Source of the DNA: an uncultured SAR116 cluster alpha proteobacterium | Lineage (GTDB): Bacteria > Pseudomonadota > Alphaproteobacteria > Puniceispirillales > Marisalimonadaceae | Assembly: GCA_902583415.1 (NCBI GenBank) | Contig: CACHVW010000003.1 | Location: 1 to 51,551 of the forward strand | Direction: 5' to 3' | Length of the DNA: 51,551 nt | Shown here: one piece after another, positions 16,996 through 26,392 of the stretch | How the letters are laid out: each line of letters starts with the position of its first letter | How positions within the stretch are numbered: the stretch's first letter is position 1 | Position numbers and translations under genes: made by a program | Notes under the pieces: generated by a model | What the model was told of the DNA's origin: nothing | What the model saw: the letters and a program-made list of their open reading frames with translations, nothing else | Databases searched by the model: none

Positions 16996-17460
16996 ATGAA
17001 GAAAAAAAACATTTTATTTATTCATCATTCTCCATCTGAAAATACCAAAAAATTAATTAAACTTGTTGAAAATAAGATTGATACCTCAATTCCAAATATA
17101 AATTTGAAAACACTAAATTTGATTGATGCAAATTCGTCCTCCTTCAAAGAAATTGACGGTTTAATCATTGGAACTATTGAAAACTTTGGATATATGTCAG
17201 GTTTAACAAAAGATTTTTTCGATAGATGTTATGATGAGTTAAAAGACAAAACAGATGGACTACCGATTATTTACTATGTTAGAGCAGGATTGGATGGTGA
17301 AGGTTGCAAAGTTGCATTAAATAAAATTTTAATTGGTTTACGATGGAGACAGGTTTTACCACCTCTAATATTAAAGGGTTCTTGGCAAAAAGATTATTTG
17401 AAACAATTAGAAAAATTTGTTTTAACTTTTGCCAGTGGTATCGAATTAGGCATTTATTAA
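16996..17460 (+). CDS. Flavodoxin-like / NAD(P)H-FMN reductase family protein
   Basis: A 154-residue flavodoxin-fold protein. The FMN-phosphate loop is HHSPSENTKKL at the end of the first strand. GLIIGTIENFGYMSGLTKDFFDRC (about residues 55-78) is the family segment that packs on the flavin. It could be an FMN-dependent reductase or an electron carrier. It follows the FrnE-like gene by 13 bases and is probably cotranscribed, making a small redox pair (inference). Its TAA shares the four bases TTAA (17457-17460) with the stop of the convergent dehydrogenase gene. Confidence 0.75.
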   Translation: MKKKNILFIHHSPSENTKKLIKLVENKIDTSIPNINLKTLNLIDANSSSFKEIDGLIIGTIENFGYMSGLTKDFFDRCYDELKDKTDGLPIIYYVRAGLDGEGCKVALNKILIGLRWRQVLPPLILKGSWQKDYLKQLEKFVLTFASGIELGIY

Positions 17461-18302
17461 TTATGTGGAAATGTTGGAATGTTTTTTAATCCATTCAAAA
17501 GAGCATTTTGAAAATTAACCATTGCTTTGTTTGAACTAGAATTTGAATTAGCTAATCCATCCAAAAAACTTCTTACATCTTTTTCTAATATTGCAATTGT
17601 ATTATCTGTCTCATAGTTTTCTTTAGCCCAATCTATATTTTCTAAATTTTCACTAAACCAAGTTTGACCGGATGAACTATTTAAAATTTTTAGCAATTGA
17701 TTAGTTGTAATATTTAAATTTTTAGCCTCAGATAAGACATGTCTTACTGCTACAACTGAACAAGATGCTACAAAATTATTTAAAACTTTAACAGACATCC
17801 CAGAACCAAATTCTCCAATATGATAAATTTTATCACCTAATATATTTAAAATAGGCAAAATTTTTTCAAACTCATTTACCTTAGATCCAACCATAAAAGT
17901 TAGTGATGCATCTTTTGCTCTCATTGGAGCTCCTGACATTGGTGCTTCTATCATTGTAATATTATCAGGCGATTGCAGAAAAAATTTTTTTAAAAAGGCG
18001 GGAGATAATGTTGAACATATTATAAATGTTTTAGGTGAATTTAATTCAAAAAGTCCATTATGACCTTCACAAAGTTCTAATGTCTGATCTATATCTCTAA
18101 CTGCACTTAAAATAATGTCTGATTTATCAAAAAACTCTGTTTTTGATGAGATAAATTTATTTTTTAAAGTAGGAAAATTATCTTTTGATCTTATATCATA
18201 TCCAAAAGCTCTGATTTTATTTTTTAATAGAACTTCCAACATAGGTAGTCCCATAGTTCCGCATCCTGCAATTCCAATATTTAATTTTAGAATTTCGTTC
18301 AT
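17457..18302 (-). CDS. 3-hydroxyisobutyrate dehydrogenase-like NAD(P)-dependent oxidoreductase
   Basis: A 281-residue beta-hydroxyacid dehydrogenase. The nucleotide-binding motif is GIAGCGTMG at residues 10-18. The substrate segment is APMSGAPMRAKDASLTFMVG, and the catalytic lysine is Lys172 in GSGMSVKVLNNF with Asn175/176. The start is set at ATG 18302 because a GAGGAAA ribosome site lies just before it; the in-frame TTG at 18314 overlaps that site and is unlikely. The substrate is a beta-hydroxyacid, identity unknown (3-hydroxyisobutyrate, tartronate semialdehyde, succinic semialdehyde and others are possible). It is convergent with the flavodoxin gene, sharing the bases TTAA, and divergent from the hydratase gene. 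Confidence 0.82.
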   Translation of the reverse strand: MNEILKLNIGIAGCGTMGLPMLEVLLKNKIRAFGYDIRSKDNFPTLKNKFISSKTEFFDKSDIILSAVRDIDQTLELCEGHNGLFELNSPKTFIICSTLSPAFLKKFFLQSPDNITMIEAPMSGAPMRAKDASLTFMVGSKVNEFEKILPILNILGDKIYHIGEFGSGMSVKVLNNFVASCSVVAVRHVLSEAKNLNITTNQLLKILNSSSGQTWFSENLENIDWAKENYETDNTIAILEKDVRSFLDGLANSNSSSNKAMVNFQNALLNGLKNIPTFPHN

Positions 18303-18399
18303 ATTTTTCCTCAATTATTTGCTATAGTTAACTTGTTTTAGATTATAATTTTCAATATATTAAATAAAATTTTATTTATAATCACAAAAAGAAATCAAA

Positions 18400-19248
18400 A
18401 TGAATGTCAATGTAAACGAACTAAAATCTTGGATTGGTAATGAAGAGATTATATTTGACGAAGTAACAAAATCGTTGGAAACCAGGTTTAGGGCAACGCT
18501 TGATATTGATCCTGGTAATCCTGAAAATGGTGAAATAGCCTCATCTGGCCTTCATTGGGCACTAGCACCAGCTGTAGTTAAATCCTCTCTACTTGGAAAA
18601 GATTCTCATCCAAAAAAGGGAGATTTTTTACCTCCTGTCCCCCTTCCGAGAAGAATGTGGGCTGGATGTCGAACACATTTTTTTCATTCTTTAAAAATAG
18701 GGGATCAAGTAAAAAAAATATCTAAGGTGGTGGATATCAATTTAAAAAATGGTAAGTCTGGTATGTTATGTTTTGTAACAGCAAAATATCAGTATTTTGT
18801 AAAAGAAAAGCTAATGATCGAAGAAGAGCATGATCTTGTTTATAGAGATATAAAAAAAACAAAAAATAATGTGATTATTAAAAATGATCCACCATTTGAT
18901 AAGTCAGATTATGAAGAAAAAATTTTTACGCATCCAACAATGTTATTCAGATATTCAGCAATTACATTTAATGGTCATAGAATTCATTATGATTACCCCT
19001 ATTCGACTGAAGAAGAGGGATATAAAGATTTAGTATTTCATGGGCCACTTCAAGCAACCCTTATGTTGAGAGCTGCAGAAAAATATAAAAAAGCAAAAGC
19101 TTATTTTTTCTCACATAGAGGCGTTGCGCCTGTATATGCAAATGACAATTTATTTATCAACATTGAAAATAATGAAAATGGTAATCTGAATTGCTTTACG
19201 AGTACAAAAGATGCAGGCATGACAATGAAGGGTGAGGCAAAATTTTAA
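18400..19248 (+). CDS. MaoC-like hydratase (mesaconyl-/itaconyl-CoA hydratase type, HTD2-like)
   Basis: A 282-residue double-hotdog hydratase. The N-terminal half is the degenerate FAS1-like dehydratase hotdog with RRMWAG (about 85-90). The C-terminal half has the hydratase-2 motif YSAITFNGHRIHYD (about residues 186-199) holding the catalytic Asn/His/Asp-type residues, then the VFHGPLQATLML block. Relatives hydrate mesaconyl-C4-CoA or itaconyl-CoA, or act on beta-hydroxyacyl thioesters. It is the first gene of a plus-strand run with gor 24 bases downstream. Together with the CoA transferase and beta-hydroxyacid dehydrogenase nearby, it suggests CoA-dependent catabolism of a short branched or dicarboxylic acid (inference). 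Confidence 0.75.
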   Translation: MNVNVNELKSWIGNEEIIFDEVTKSLETRFRATLDIDPGNPENGEIASSGLHWALAPAVVKSSLLGKDSHPKKGDFLPPVPLPRRMWAGCRTHFFHSLKIGDQVKKISKVVDINLKNGKSGMLCFVTAKYQYFVKEKLMIEEEHDLVYRDIKKTKNNVIIKNDPPFDKSDYEEKIFTHPTMLFRYSAITFNGHRIHYDYPYSTEEEGYKDLVFHGPLQATLMLRAAEKYKKAKAYFFSHRGVAPVYANDNLFINIENNENGNLNCFTSTKDAGMTMKGEAKF

Positions 19249-19272
19249 ATAATTTTTTATACTGGGGATTTT

Positions 19273-20631
19273 ATGTCAGATTTTGATTATGACCTTATTG
19301 TAATTGGTGCTGGTTCAGGCGGGACGAGAACTGCTAGAATTTCAGCATCTTATGGAGCAAAAACTCTTGTCATTGAAGGAGATAGAGCAGGTGGCACTTG
19401 TGTTTTAAGAGGCTGTGTACCAAAAAAATTACTAGTATATGCATCTCAATTTTCAGAACAAGTATCAGATGCAGAAGGTTTTGGTTGGCAAATTGATAAC
19501 TTTAATAGTAACTGGAATGACTTAATTATAAAAAAAAATAAAGAATTAGATAGACTTCACGAAATTTATGTAAAATTAATTAAAAATTCTGGCTGTGAAC
19601 TTATTACTGGTTGGGGCAAGATTATTGGACCTAATACTGTTTCAATTACAAAAAGTAATAATGAGATTATTGAGTTATCATCAAAAAAAATAATGATTGC
19701 AGTAGGAGGTAAATCTTCTTTTCCAACTTTTGATGGCAATCATTTTATGATTAATTCTGATAAAGCTTTAGATTTAAGTGAACTGCCAAAATCAATTGTT
19801 ATATATGGTTCTGGTTATATAGCTGTTGAATTTGCCGGAATATTTAACGGTTTTGGAGTTGATACTCATCTTGTTTTTAGGGCCGATATGGCTTTAAGAG
19901 GCTTTGATAAAGATATAAGACAGTTTTTGATGACATCTATGAAGCAAAAGGGAATAACAATTCATAATGGAGTTACAATTTCAAAAATTGAAATGAATAA
20001 CAAAAACTATAATGTTAAATTATCAAACGGAAAGAAAATTGAAGTTGAAACTGTTATGGGTGCAACTGGCAGATTGCCAAACGTGTTAAATCTTGGATTA
20101 AATGAGGTTGGTGTAAAAACAGGAAGTCGTGGTGAGATAATAGTAAATAAGCATAGCCAAACTAATATTAAATCGATATTTGCAATTGGTGATGTAACAG
20201 ATAAAATTACATTGACTCCTGTAGCTATTGCAGAAGGACATAGTTTTGCAGATAGAGAATTTGGAGGATTGAAAAGATTCATCTCTTATGGAAATGTTCC
20301 TAGTGCCGTTTTTAGTCAACCATCCATTGCAGTTGTAGGTCTAAGTTTTGATGAAGCTATAAAAAATGGTATAAATGCAAGAGAGTATAAAAGTGAATTC
20401 AAAGCTTTAAAAAACACAATATCTGGAAATCTTGAGAGAACTCTAATGAAACTTATTGTCAACGAAAAAACACAAAAAGTTATTGGAGCTCATATGATTG
20501 GCCAAGATTCTGCAGAAATAATTCAAGGAATTTCAATAGCAATTAAAGCAGGAGCAACGAAGTCTGATTTCGACAATACTATAGGTATCCATCCCTCGTC
20601 TGCTGAAGAGTTTGTCACTATGAGATCTTAA
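19273..20631 (+). CDS. gor: Glutathione-disulfide reductase
   Basis: A 452-residue FAD/NADPH disulfide oxidoreductase that regenerates glutathione. The FAD motif is VIGAGSGGTRTARISA. The redox-active disulfide is C43-VLRG-C48 in GGTCVLRGCVPKK. The NADPH fold carries YGSGYIAVEFAG followed by R in VFRADMALRGFD, fitting NADPH. The second FAD block is IFAIGDVTDKITLTPVA, and the C-terminal catalytic segment is GIHPSSAEEFVTM with the His-Glu pair. GGGGA lies before the ATG. Length matches the family (about 450). The cytosolic glutathione it makes would serve the YghU-type transferase and the Grx4-type protein elsewhere in the window. Confidence 0.93.
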   Translation: MSDFDYDLIVIGAGSGGTRTARISASYGAKTLVIEGDRAGGTCVLRGCVPKKLLVYASQFSEQVSDAEGFGWQIDNFNSNWNDLIIKKNKELDRLHEIYVKLIKNSGCELITGWGKIIGPNTVSITKSNNEIIELSSKKIMIAVGGKSSFPTFDGNHFMINSDKALDLSELPKSIVIYGSGYIAVEFAGIFNGFGVDTHLVFRADMALRGFDKDIRQFLMTSMKQKGITIHNGVTISKIEMNNKNYNVKLSNGKKIEVETVMGATGRLPNVLNLGLNEVGVKTGSRGEIIVNKHSQTNIKSIFAIGDVTDKITLTPVAIAEGHSFADREFGGLKRFISYGNVPSAVFSQPSIAVVGLSFDEAIKNGINAREYKSEFKALKNTISGNLERTLMKLIVNEKTQKVIGAHMIGQDSAEIIQGISIAIKAGATKSDFDNTIGIHPSSAEEFVTMRS

Positions 20632-20647
20632 TGATAAACTTAACTCA

Positions 20648-20684
20648 TTATTTGAAGAAAAAGTTAAATTCTGTTATTTGAAGA
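20648..20684 (+). repeat. 11-bp direct repeat upstream of aroG
   Basis: TTATTTGAAGA occurs twice, at 20648-20658 and 20674-20684, 26 bases apart start to start (about two and a half helical turns), in the 99-base gap between gor and the DAHP synthase gene. It could be a paired binding site or chance; no other copy was noticed nearby. Confidence 0.2.
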
Positions 20685-20730
20685 TTATTATTTAAAGTTT
20701 TATATTGATTTTGTTTTTAAAGGAAAAGTC

Positions 20731-22116
20731 ATGATTGATTGGAAAATAGATAGCTGGAGAAAACTTCCTATTAAGCAAGTGCCAGAATATAATGATCTTA
20801 CTAAAGTTAATAATGTGGAAAAGGAATTATCTATTAGACCACCTTTAGTTTTTGCTGAAGAAGCTAGAAGATTAAGAAAAAGGATGGCTGATGTAGCTGA
20901 GGGTAATGCTTTTTTATTACAAGGTGGTGATTGTGCTGAGTCTTTTGCTGAACATAATGCTAATAATATAAGGGATAGTTTTAGAGTATTATTACAAATG
21001 GCTGTTGTTCTTACTTTTGGATCAGCATTACCTGTAGTTAAAATAGGAAGGTTAGCTGGCCAATATTCTAAGCCTAGATCATCTCCTTTTGAAGAAATAG
21101 ACAATGTCTCATTACCCAGTTATAGAGGCGACATGGTCAATGACATGGCATTTGATAAAAAAGCAAGAGAGCCTGATCCAGAACGTCTTCTGCAAGTTTA
21201 TGATAAATCTGCTTCAACTTTAAATTTATTAAGAGCGTTTGCAAGTGGAGGTATGGCTGATTTAACAAAGTTGCACGAATGGAACTTAGAGTTTGTTAGA
21301 GGTACAAAAGAGGCAGAAAAATATAAAGAGTTGGCAGCTCAGATAACTTCCTCTCTTGAGTTTATGAATGCGTGTGGTATGACACCTGAAAATACTGCTC
21401 AACTTCGTGAAACTGAATTTTATACATCTCATGAGGGATTGTTACTTAATTATGAAGAAGCCCTTACTAGAAAAGACACTATCACAGAAGAGAAAGGTTG
21501 GTTTGCTACATCTGCTCACATGTTGTGGATTGGGGATAGAACAAGAGATATTGATGAGGCTCATGTAGAATATATGAGAGGAATAGCCAATCCAATAGGG
21601 CTGAAATGTGGACCATCCACAGAACCTGATGATTTACTAAGATTAATTGAAAAGCTCAATCCACTAAATCAAGCAGGTCGATTAACTTTGATTGCAAGAA
21701 TGGGCTCGTCTGAAATACAGAAAAAATTAAAACCATTAATATCAGCAGTCAAAAGGTCTGGATTGATTGTAGGTTGGTGTAGTGATCCAATGCATGGAAA
21801 TACTGTTAAAGCTTCTTCAGGATTCAAAACTAGAAAAATGGATGATATTATGACGGAGGTAAAAGGTTTTTTCGAGGTTCATAATGAGATGAATACAATT
21901 CCTGGTGGAGTTCATTTTGAGATGACTGGGCAAAATGTAACAGAGTGCGTTGGTGGTGTGTATGAAGTTAACGAATCAAATTTAGCCGATCGATATCACA
22001 CTCATTGTGATCCTAGGCTAAATGCAACACAATCACTGGAACTAGCTTTTTTAGTTGCTGATTTGTTAACAGAAAATAGAAATAATATAAAAAAGCAAAT
22101 AGTAGCTGTGTCTTAA
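20731..22116 (+). CDS. aroG: Class II 3-deoxy-7-phosphoheptulonate (DAHP) synthase
   Basis: A 461-residue plant/mycobacterial-type (class II) DAHP synthase that condenses phosphoenolpyruvate with erythrose 4-phosphate, the first step of the shikimate pathway. Family blocks are easy to read: [13 protein letters not shown] with the metal-binding cysteine, [77 protein letters not shown], and the final [19 protein letters not shown]. The start has AAAGGA 8 bases upstream. The pncB-like gene follows after 9 bases, so the gene probably heads the run aroG-pncB-nadE-gltX-cysS-trmJ. Confidence 0.95.
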   Translation: MIDWKIDSWRKLPIKQVPEYNDLTKVNNVEKELSIRPPLVFAEEARRLRKRMADVAEGNAFLLQGGDCAESFAEHNANNIRDSFRVLLQMAVVLTFGSALPVVKIGRLAGQYSKPRSSPFEEIDNVSLPSYRGDMVNDMAFDKKAREPDPERLLQVYDKSASTLNLLRAFASGGMADLTKLHEWNLEFVRGTKEAEKYKELAAQITSSLEFMNACGMTPENTAQLRETEFYTSHEGLLLNYEEALTRKDTITEEKGWFATSAHMLWIGDRTRDIDEAHVEYMRGIANPIGLKCGPSTEPDDLLRLIEKLNPLNQAGRLTLIARMGSSEIQKKLKPLISAVKRSGLIVGWCSDPMHGNTVKASSGFKTRKMDDIMTEVKGFFEVHNEMNTIPGGVHFEMTGQNVTECVGGVYEVNESNLADRYHTHCDPRLNATQSLELAFLVADLLTENRNNIKKQIVAVS

Positions 22117-22125
22117 GGTATAAAA

Positions 22126-23307
22126 TTGGCTAATAATAAAAAAAATCATAATCTTAATATTGTACAAAAAGATAATTGGCCACTTGATTTAAGACCTAAC
22201 CCAAGTCAATTAGAAACGGTTACAGACACTTATTTTTTAAGAACAAAGAACATTGTTGCTTCATATGGGGATACTGAAGTTACATACGCAATTTTTATGA
22301 GAAGGCCGGTAATTTCTGCTTTAAATCCAGCTATAGATTGGCTTAACCAAATTATAAAAGAGAGAAAAGGTAGCGTTAATATAAATCGCTGTTTTGCTGA
22401 AGGTTCTGATGTGGGTGCTGGAGAACCTTTATTGTATATATCAGGTTCGTTTTTGTTATTAGTTGATTTAGAAACCGCATTACTTCAAAAAATTGGGGCT
22501 ACATGTGTTGCTGCTTATAATGCAAAATCTATGGTTGAAAGTTTACCAAAGACTTCATTTTTAGCTATGGATGCAAGACATTGCGCTGGTGCTGATATGG
22601 CAGACTTGATGGCATATGGAGCTCATGTTGGTTCTAAAAGGGTAAAATCAGAAGCTCATGCAATTGGATTTATTGGATGTGCAACAAACAAAACTGCGCA
22701 TTTGTTTGAAAATACTAAGGGATTAGGAACAATGCCTCATGCATTAATAGGTTATGCGGGATCAACATTAAAAGCGGCACAAATGTTTCATTCTACCTGG
22801 CCAGACGAACCTTTAACAGTTCTAATTGATTATTTTGGTAAAGAAATTACAGATGGTTTAATGGTTTGTAGATCATTCAAAAGTTTAGCAGATAAACATT
22901 CCTTATCACTCAGAATAGATACTCATGGTGGAAGATATGTTGAAGGACTTGATGTGGCTGGTTCTTATGCGGTTTTAGAAAGAAATGCTCCACAAGCTAT
23001 TCGTGGATATAGAACTGAACAAGAGCTTCGTTATTTAATTGGTACAGGAGTATCTGCAGCTGCTGTGTGGCATTTGAGAGAAATATTGGATAATGCTGGT
23101 TTTGAAAAAGTTAAAATTGTTGCCTCAAGTGGATTTGGTCCAGAGAAGTGTAAGGTTTTTTCACTTGCAAAATCACCAGTTGATGTTATAGGGACAGGTT
23201 CTTATTTACCCAGTCGTTGGTCAGAAACCTATGCGACGGCTGACATAATTTCTTATGGTGGTAAGTCACAAGTCAAACTTGGAAGAGAGTTTTTACTGAA
23301 GCGGTAA
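22126..23307 (+). CDS. pncB: Nicotinate phosphoribosyltransferase family protein
   Basis: A 393-residue type II phosphoribosyltransferase of the NAPRTase family, which makes nicotinate mononucleotide from nicotinate and PRPP in NAD salvage. The start is a TTG at 22126 with AAGG 6-9 bases before it, 9 bases after aroG. Readable landmarks are TDTYFLRTKNI, MDARHCAGADM, KSEAHAIGFIGCATN, LGTMPHALIGYAGST, LIDYFGKEITDGL, LRIDTHGGRYVEG and a C-terminal VIGTGSYLP. The next gene is NAD+ synthase, which supports an NAD role. It is somewhat shorter than E. coli PncB (400) and of a distinct subfamily, so nicotinamide as substrate is a lesser alternative. Confidence 0.85.
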   Translation: MANNKKNHNLNIVQKDNWPLDLRPNPSQLETVTDTYFLRTKNIVASYGDTEVTYAIFMRRPVISALNPAIDWLNQIIKERKGSVNINRCFAEGSDVGAGEPLLYISGSFLLLVDLETALLQKIGATCVAAYNAKSMVESLPKTSFLAMDARHCAGADMADLMAYGAHVGSKRVKSEAHAIGFIGCATNKTAHLFENTKGLGTMPHALIGYAGSTLKAAQMFHSTWPDEPLTVLIDYFGKEITDGLMVCRSFKSLADKHSLSLRIDTHGGRYVEGLDVAGSYAVLERNAPQAIRGYRTEQELRYLIGTGVSAAAVWHLREILDNAGFEKVKIVASSGFGPEKCKVFSLAKSPVDVIGTGSYLPSRWSETYATADIISYGGKSQVKLGREFLLKR

Positions 23308-23319
23308 TTATTCTAATAA

Positions 23320-24990
23320 ATGAGTCAATTATTGAAAAATAAAATGAAAATAGCACTTGCCCAATTAAATCCTAAAGTAGGTGACATTAAAGGAAATATT
23401 TCTAAACTTATTTCTATCAGAAATGATTTGAGTAAGGATGTAGATATTATTGTTGTTCCTGAATTATATGTTACTGGATATCCAATTGACGATTTAGTTC
23501 TAAGAAATGATTTCTTAGAGCTTGTAGAGAATGAAATTAGTGACTTAGCTAAATTAACTAATGATGGTAAAGCAGCTATAATTCTTGGATCTCCAAGAAA
23601 AGATGAAGATAAAATTAGAAATTCTGTTTTTGTTTTAGATCAAGGAAAAATTCTGTCATTTAGGGATAAACATAATCTTCCAAATACTGGAGTATTTGAT
23701 GAACAACGAATTTTTACACCTGGTTCTTTGTCAGGCCCAGTTAAAATCAGAGAAACATTAGTTGGATTACCAATATGTGAAGATATTTGGAATGAAACGG
23801 TAATAGATTGTCTATCAGAAACAGGAGCTGAGATAATTATTTCAATTAATGCTTCGCCCTATACAACAAAAAAAATTGATCAAAGAATGTCTGTTGCAGT
23901 TTCAAGAGTTTTTGAATCAAAATTACCTTTGATTTACCTGAATAGGGTGGGTGGACAAGACGAATTAGTTTTTGATGGTTCATCTTTTTGTTTAAGTCAT
24001 AGTGGAGAATTAACAGTACAACTAAATGACTTCAAAGAAGAAATATTGAATATTGATTTATATAAAAATAATAATAAATGGAATTTTCAAAAAAACATTA
24101 ATAACATCTCATCTAATATTGAGGCATTGTACAAGTCTCTTGTTGTAAGCGTAAGAGATTATGTTCACAACAACGGTTTTCCAGGTGTTGTACTTGGGAT
24201 GTCAGGTGGTGTTGATTCAGCACTAGTAGCTGCGATAGCAACTGATGCTTTGGGGCCAAATTTAGTAAAAGCAGTTATGATGCCTAGTCCATATACTAGC
24301 AAAGAAAGTCTTGAAGATGCTGAAATGGCTTCATCTAATCTTGGAATTAATTACTCATATTTAGATATCAAAGAAGGTATGAATACTATTGATCAAATTT
24401 TATTAAATTTTAATGGTCCAAAGATACCACCAGGTATAACTGAAGAAAATATTCAATCTAGAATTAGAGGACTACTTTTAATGGCAATATCAAATAAATA
24501 TGGATCAATGGTATTAGCCACAGGAAATAAGTCAGAATACGCAGTTGGATACGCAACATTATATGGAGATATGTGTGGTGGGTTTGCGGTTATAAAAGAT
24601 GTCTGGAAGAGTGATGTTTTCAAATTATGTAAATGGAGAAATTCAAACAAACCAGTAGAATTTTTAGGACCTAAGGGAATAGTAATACCAGATAGAATAA
24701 TTACTAAGCCACCTAGTGCAGAATTAAGAGAAGATCAAAAAGATACAGATAGCTTACCAGAATATGATATCCTTGACGTTATTTTAAAAAAATTAGTTGA
24801 AGATGATCAGTCATTAGATGAAATAGTAAGTGAAGGCTTTGATTTAAATGATGTAAAAAAAATCTCAATGTTGTTGTCTAGATCAGAGTATAAAAGATTT
24901 CAGTCAGCACCTGGACCAAAAGTTACTGAAAAAGCTTTTGGTAGGGATAGAAGGTATCCGTTAACCAGTGGTTTTAGGAATTGGAATTAA
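23320..24990 (+). CDS. nadE: Glutamine-dependent NAD+ synthase
   Basis: A 556-residue two-domain enzyme that amidates deamido-NAD to NAD+. The N-terminal nitrilase-type glutaminase domain has the triad Glu48 (VVPELYVTG), Lys117 (RDKHNLPN) and Cys153 (LPICEDIW). The C-terminal synthetase domain has the pyrophosphatase loop SGGVDS at 295-300 and the LATGNKSEYAVGYATLYGDMCGGF block. I keep the first ATG at 23320. The ATG at 23344 (MKIALAQLNP) would also give a good family start, and neither has a clear ribosome site. It is 12 bases after pncB and 45 before gltX. The terminal YPLTSGFRNWN fits the family. Confidence 0.93.
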   Translation: MSQLLKNKMKIALAQLNPKVGDIKGNISKLISIRNDLSKDVDIIVVPELYVTGYPIDDLVLRNDFLELVENEISDLAKLTNDGKAAIILGSPRKDEDKIRNSVFVLDQGKILSFRDKHNLPNTGVFDEQRIFTPGSLSGPVKIRETLVGLPICEDIWNETVIDCLSETGAEIIISINASPYTTKKIDQRMSVAVSRVFESKLPLIYLNRVGGQDELVFDGSSFCLSHSGELTVQLNDFKEEILNIDLYKNNNKWNFQKNINNISSNIEALYKSLVVSVRDYVHNNGFPGVVLGMSGGVDSALVAAIATDALGPNLVKAVMMPSPYTSKESLEDAEMASSNLGINYSYLDIKEGMNTIDQILLNFNGPKIPPGITEENIQSRIRGLLLMAISNKYGSMVLATGNKSEYAVGYATLYGDMCGGFAVIKDVWKSDVFKLCKWRNSNKPVEFLGPKGIVIPDRIITKPPSAELREDQKDTDSLPEYDILDVILKKLVEDDQSLDEIVSEGFDLNDVKKISMLLSRSEYKRFQSAPGPKVTEKAFGRDRRYPLTSGFRNWN

Positions 24991-25035
24991 AGTTTACTAT
25001 ATTTATTTAAAAATTTTTACAAATTAGGAAAATTA

Positions 25036-26367
25036 ATGATTAGAGTTCGATTTGCACCAAGCCCAACAGGATATTTACATATTGGAAATTTTAGAACTGC
25101 TTTAGTTAATTTCTTATTTGCTAAGAGTAAAAATGGTCACTTTATGCTTAGAATTGATGATACTGACGATGAGAGATCATCCAAAGAATATGAAGATGCT
25201 ATTAAAGAAGATTTAACTTGGATGAATATAAATTGGGATAGTGTTGAAAAGCAATCTTCTAGACTTTTATGTTATAACAAAGCTTTAGAAACTTTATTAG
25301 ACAAAAAACGCGCATATCCATGTTTTGAGACGGCAGAAGAATTATCATTAAAAAGAAAAAGCCAATTATCTTCCGGGAAACCACCTATTTATGATAGGTC
25401 TGCATTGAAATTATCTGACTCAGATATTGCAGAATTGAAGTCTAAAGGGAAAAAACCACATTATAGATTTTTACTCAATCATGAAGACGTGAATTGGAAT
25501 GATCTCGTAAAAGGTGAGAGTAAATATAATATGTCTAATTTGTCAGATCCAGTCATATTAAGAGAAGATGGAAGGGTTATTTATACTTTAGCTTCAGTAG
25601 TTGACGATATCCAATTTGGTATAACAGATATTTTAAGAGGTGAAGATCATATGACAAATTCAGCTGCTCAAATACAGCTATTTGAAGCATTAGGATCATT
25701 TTCACCACAGATGGGTCATCTGTCCCTGTTGACTGATAATACTGGGTCAGGATTTTCAAAAAGGTTTGGAAGTTTATCGCTTCGAGAATTAAAAAGTCAA
25801 GGATTTCAACCAATGGCAATTTCTTCCTTGTTGGCTAAAATTGGAACTTCAGATTCAATTGATATTTTCAAAGATATGAAACAAATTGTTAAAAGTTTTG
25901 ATATCTCTAAGTTTGGAAATTCAAAGCCTAAATTTGATGAAACAGAATTGTCAGCTTTGAATTCTAAGTTTTTTCAGCTTGTAGATTATACAGATATTAG
26001 TCATCAATTAAATTTATTAGATTTTAAAATTACTAACGAATTTTGGAATTTAATTAGGGGAAATATAAATAATTTAAATGATGTAAAATTTTGGTGGAAC
26101 ATTGTTTATGGAGATATTAAAGAGGTTTCAAATGATCAAGATTTTAAAAAATTAGCGTTGAAAACTCTTCCTAAAGATATATTTGATAAAAACACATGGT
26201 CAATTTGGACTAACTCTCTTATGAAAGAAAGTGGTAAAAAAGGCAAAGAACTTTTCAAACCATTAAGATTATGCCTTACAGGTCAGAATGATGGACCAGA
26301 AATGGCAAATTTAGTCTTAATGATGGGTAAAGATAAAATTAAAGAAAGATTAAATAATAATAATTAA
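25036..26367 (+). CDS. gltX: Glutamyl-tRNA synthetase (GltX2-like type)
   Basis: A 443-residue class I aminoacyl-tRNA synthetase that charges tRNA with glutamate. HIGH is HIGN at residues 15-18 (FAPSPTGYLHIGNFRTALVN). The KMSKS loop is the divergent FSKRF at 240-244 within GSGFSKRFGSLSLREL. That SKRxGxxSL form is typical of the second alphaproteobacterial GluRS type, some of which charge tRNA-Gln for later amidation. The C-terminal anticodon domain ends with MMGKDKIKERL. It is slightly shorter than E. coli GltX (471). Only this copy is in the window, so discriminating versus tRNA-Gln-directed specificity cannot be decided here. Confidence 0.93.
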   Translation: MIRVRFAPSPTGYLHIGNFRTALVNFLFAKSKNGHFMLRIDDTDDERSSKEYEDAIKEDLTWMNINWDSVEKQSSRLLCYNKALETLLDKKRAYPCFETAEELSLKRKSQLSSGKPPIYDRSALKLSDSDIAELKSKGKKPHYRFLLNHEDVNWNDLVKGESKYNMSNLSDPVILREDGRVIYTLASVVDDIQFGITDILRGEDHMTNSAAQIQLFEALGSFSPQMGHLSLLTDNTGSGFSKRFGSLSLRELKSQGFQPMAISSLLAKIGTSDSIDIFKDMKQIVKSFDISKFGNSKPKFDETELSALNSKFFQLVDYTDISHQLNLLDFKITNEFWNLIRGNINNLNDVKFWWNIVYGDIKEVSNDQDFKKLALKTLPKDIFDKNTWSIWTNSLMKESGKKGKELFKPLRLCLTGQNDGPEMANLVLMMGKDKIKERLNNNN

Positions 26368-26392
26368 ATTTTAAAAATAAATAAATCTCAAA

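Noticed and set aside
18303-18314. TTG at 18314 as start of the beta-hydroxyacid dehydrogenase
   Set aside because: It overlaps the GAGGAAA ribosome site that serves the ATG at 18302.
20700-21104. A 134-codon open frame on the minus strand inside the DAHP synthase gene
   Set aside because: It lies wholly antisense to a clear class II DAHP synthase, has low-complexity serine/leucine composition, and has no family look; it is a shadow of the real gene.
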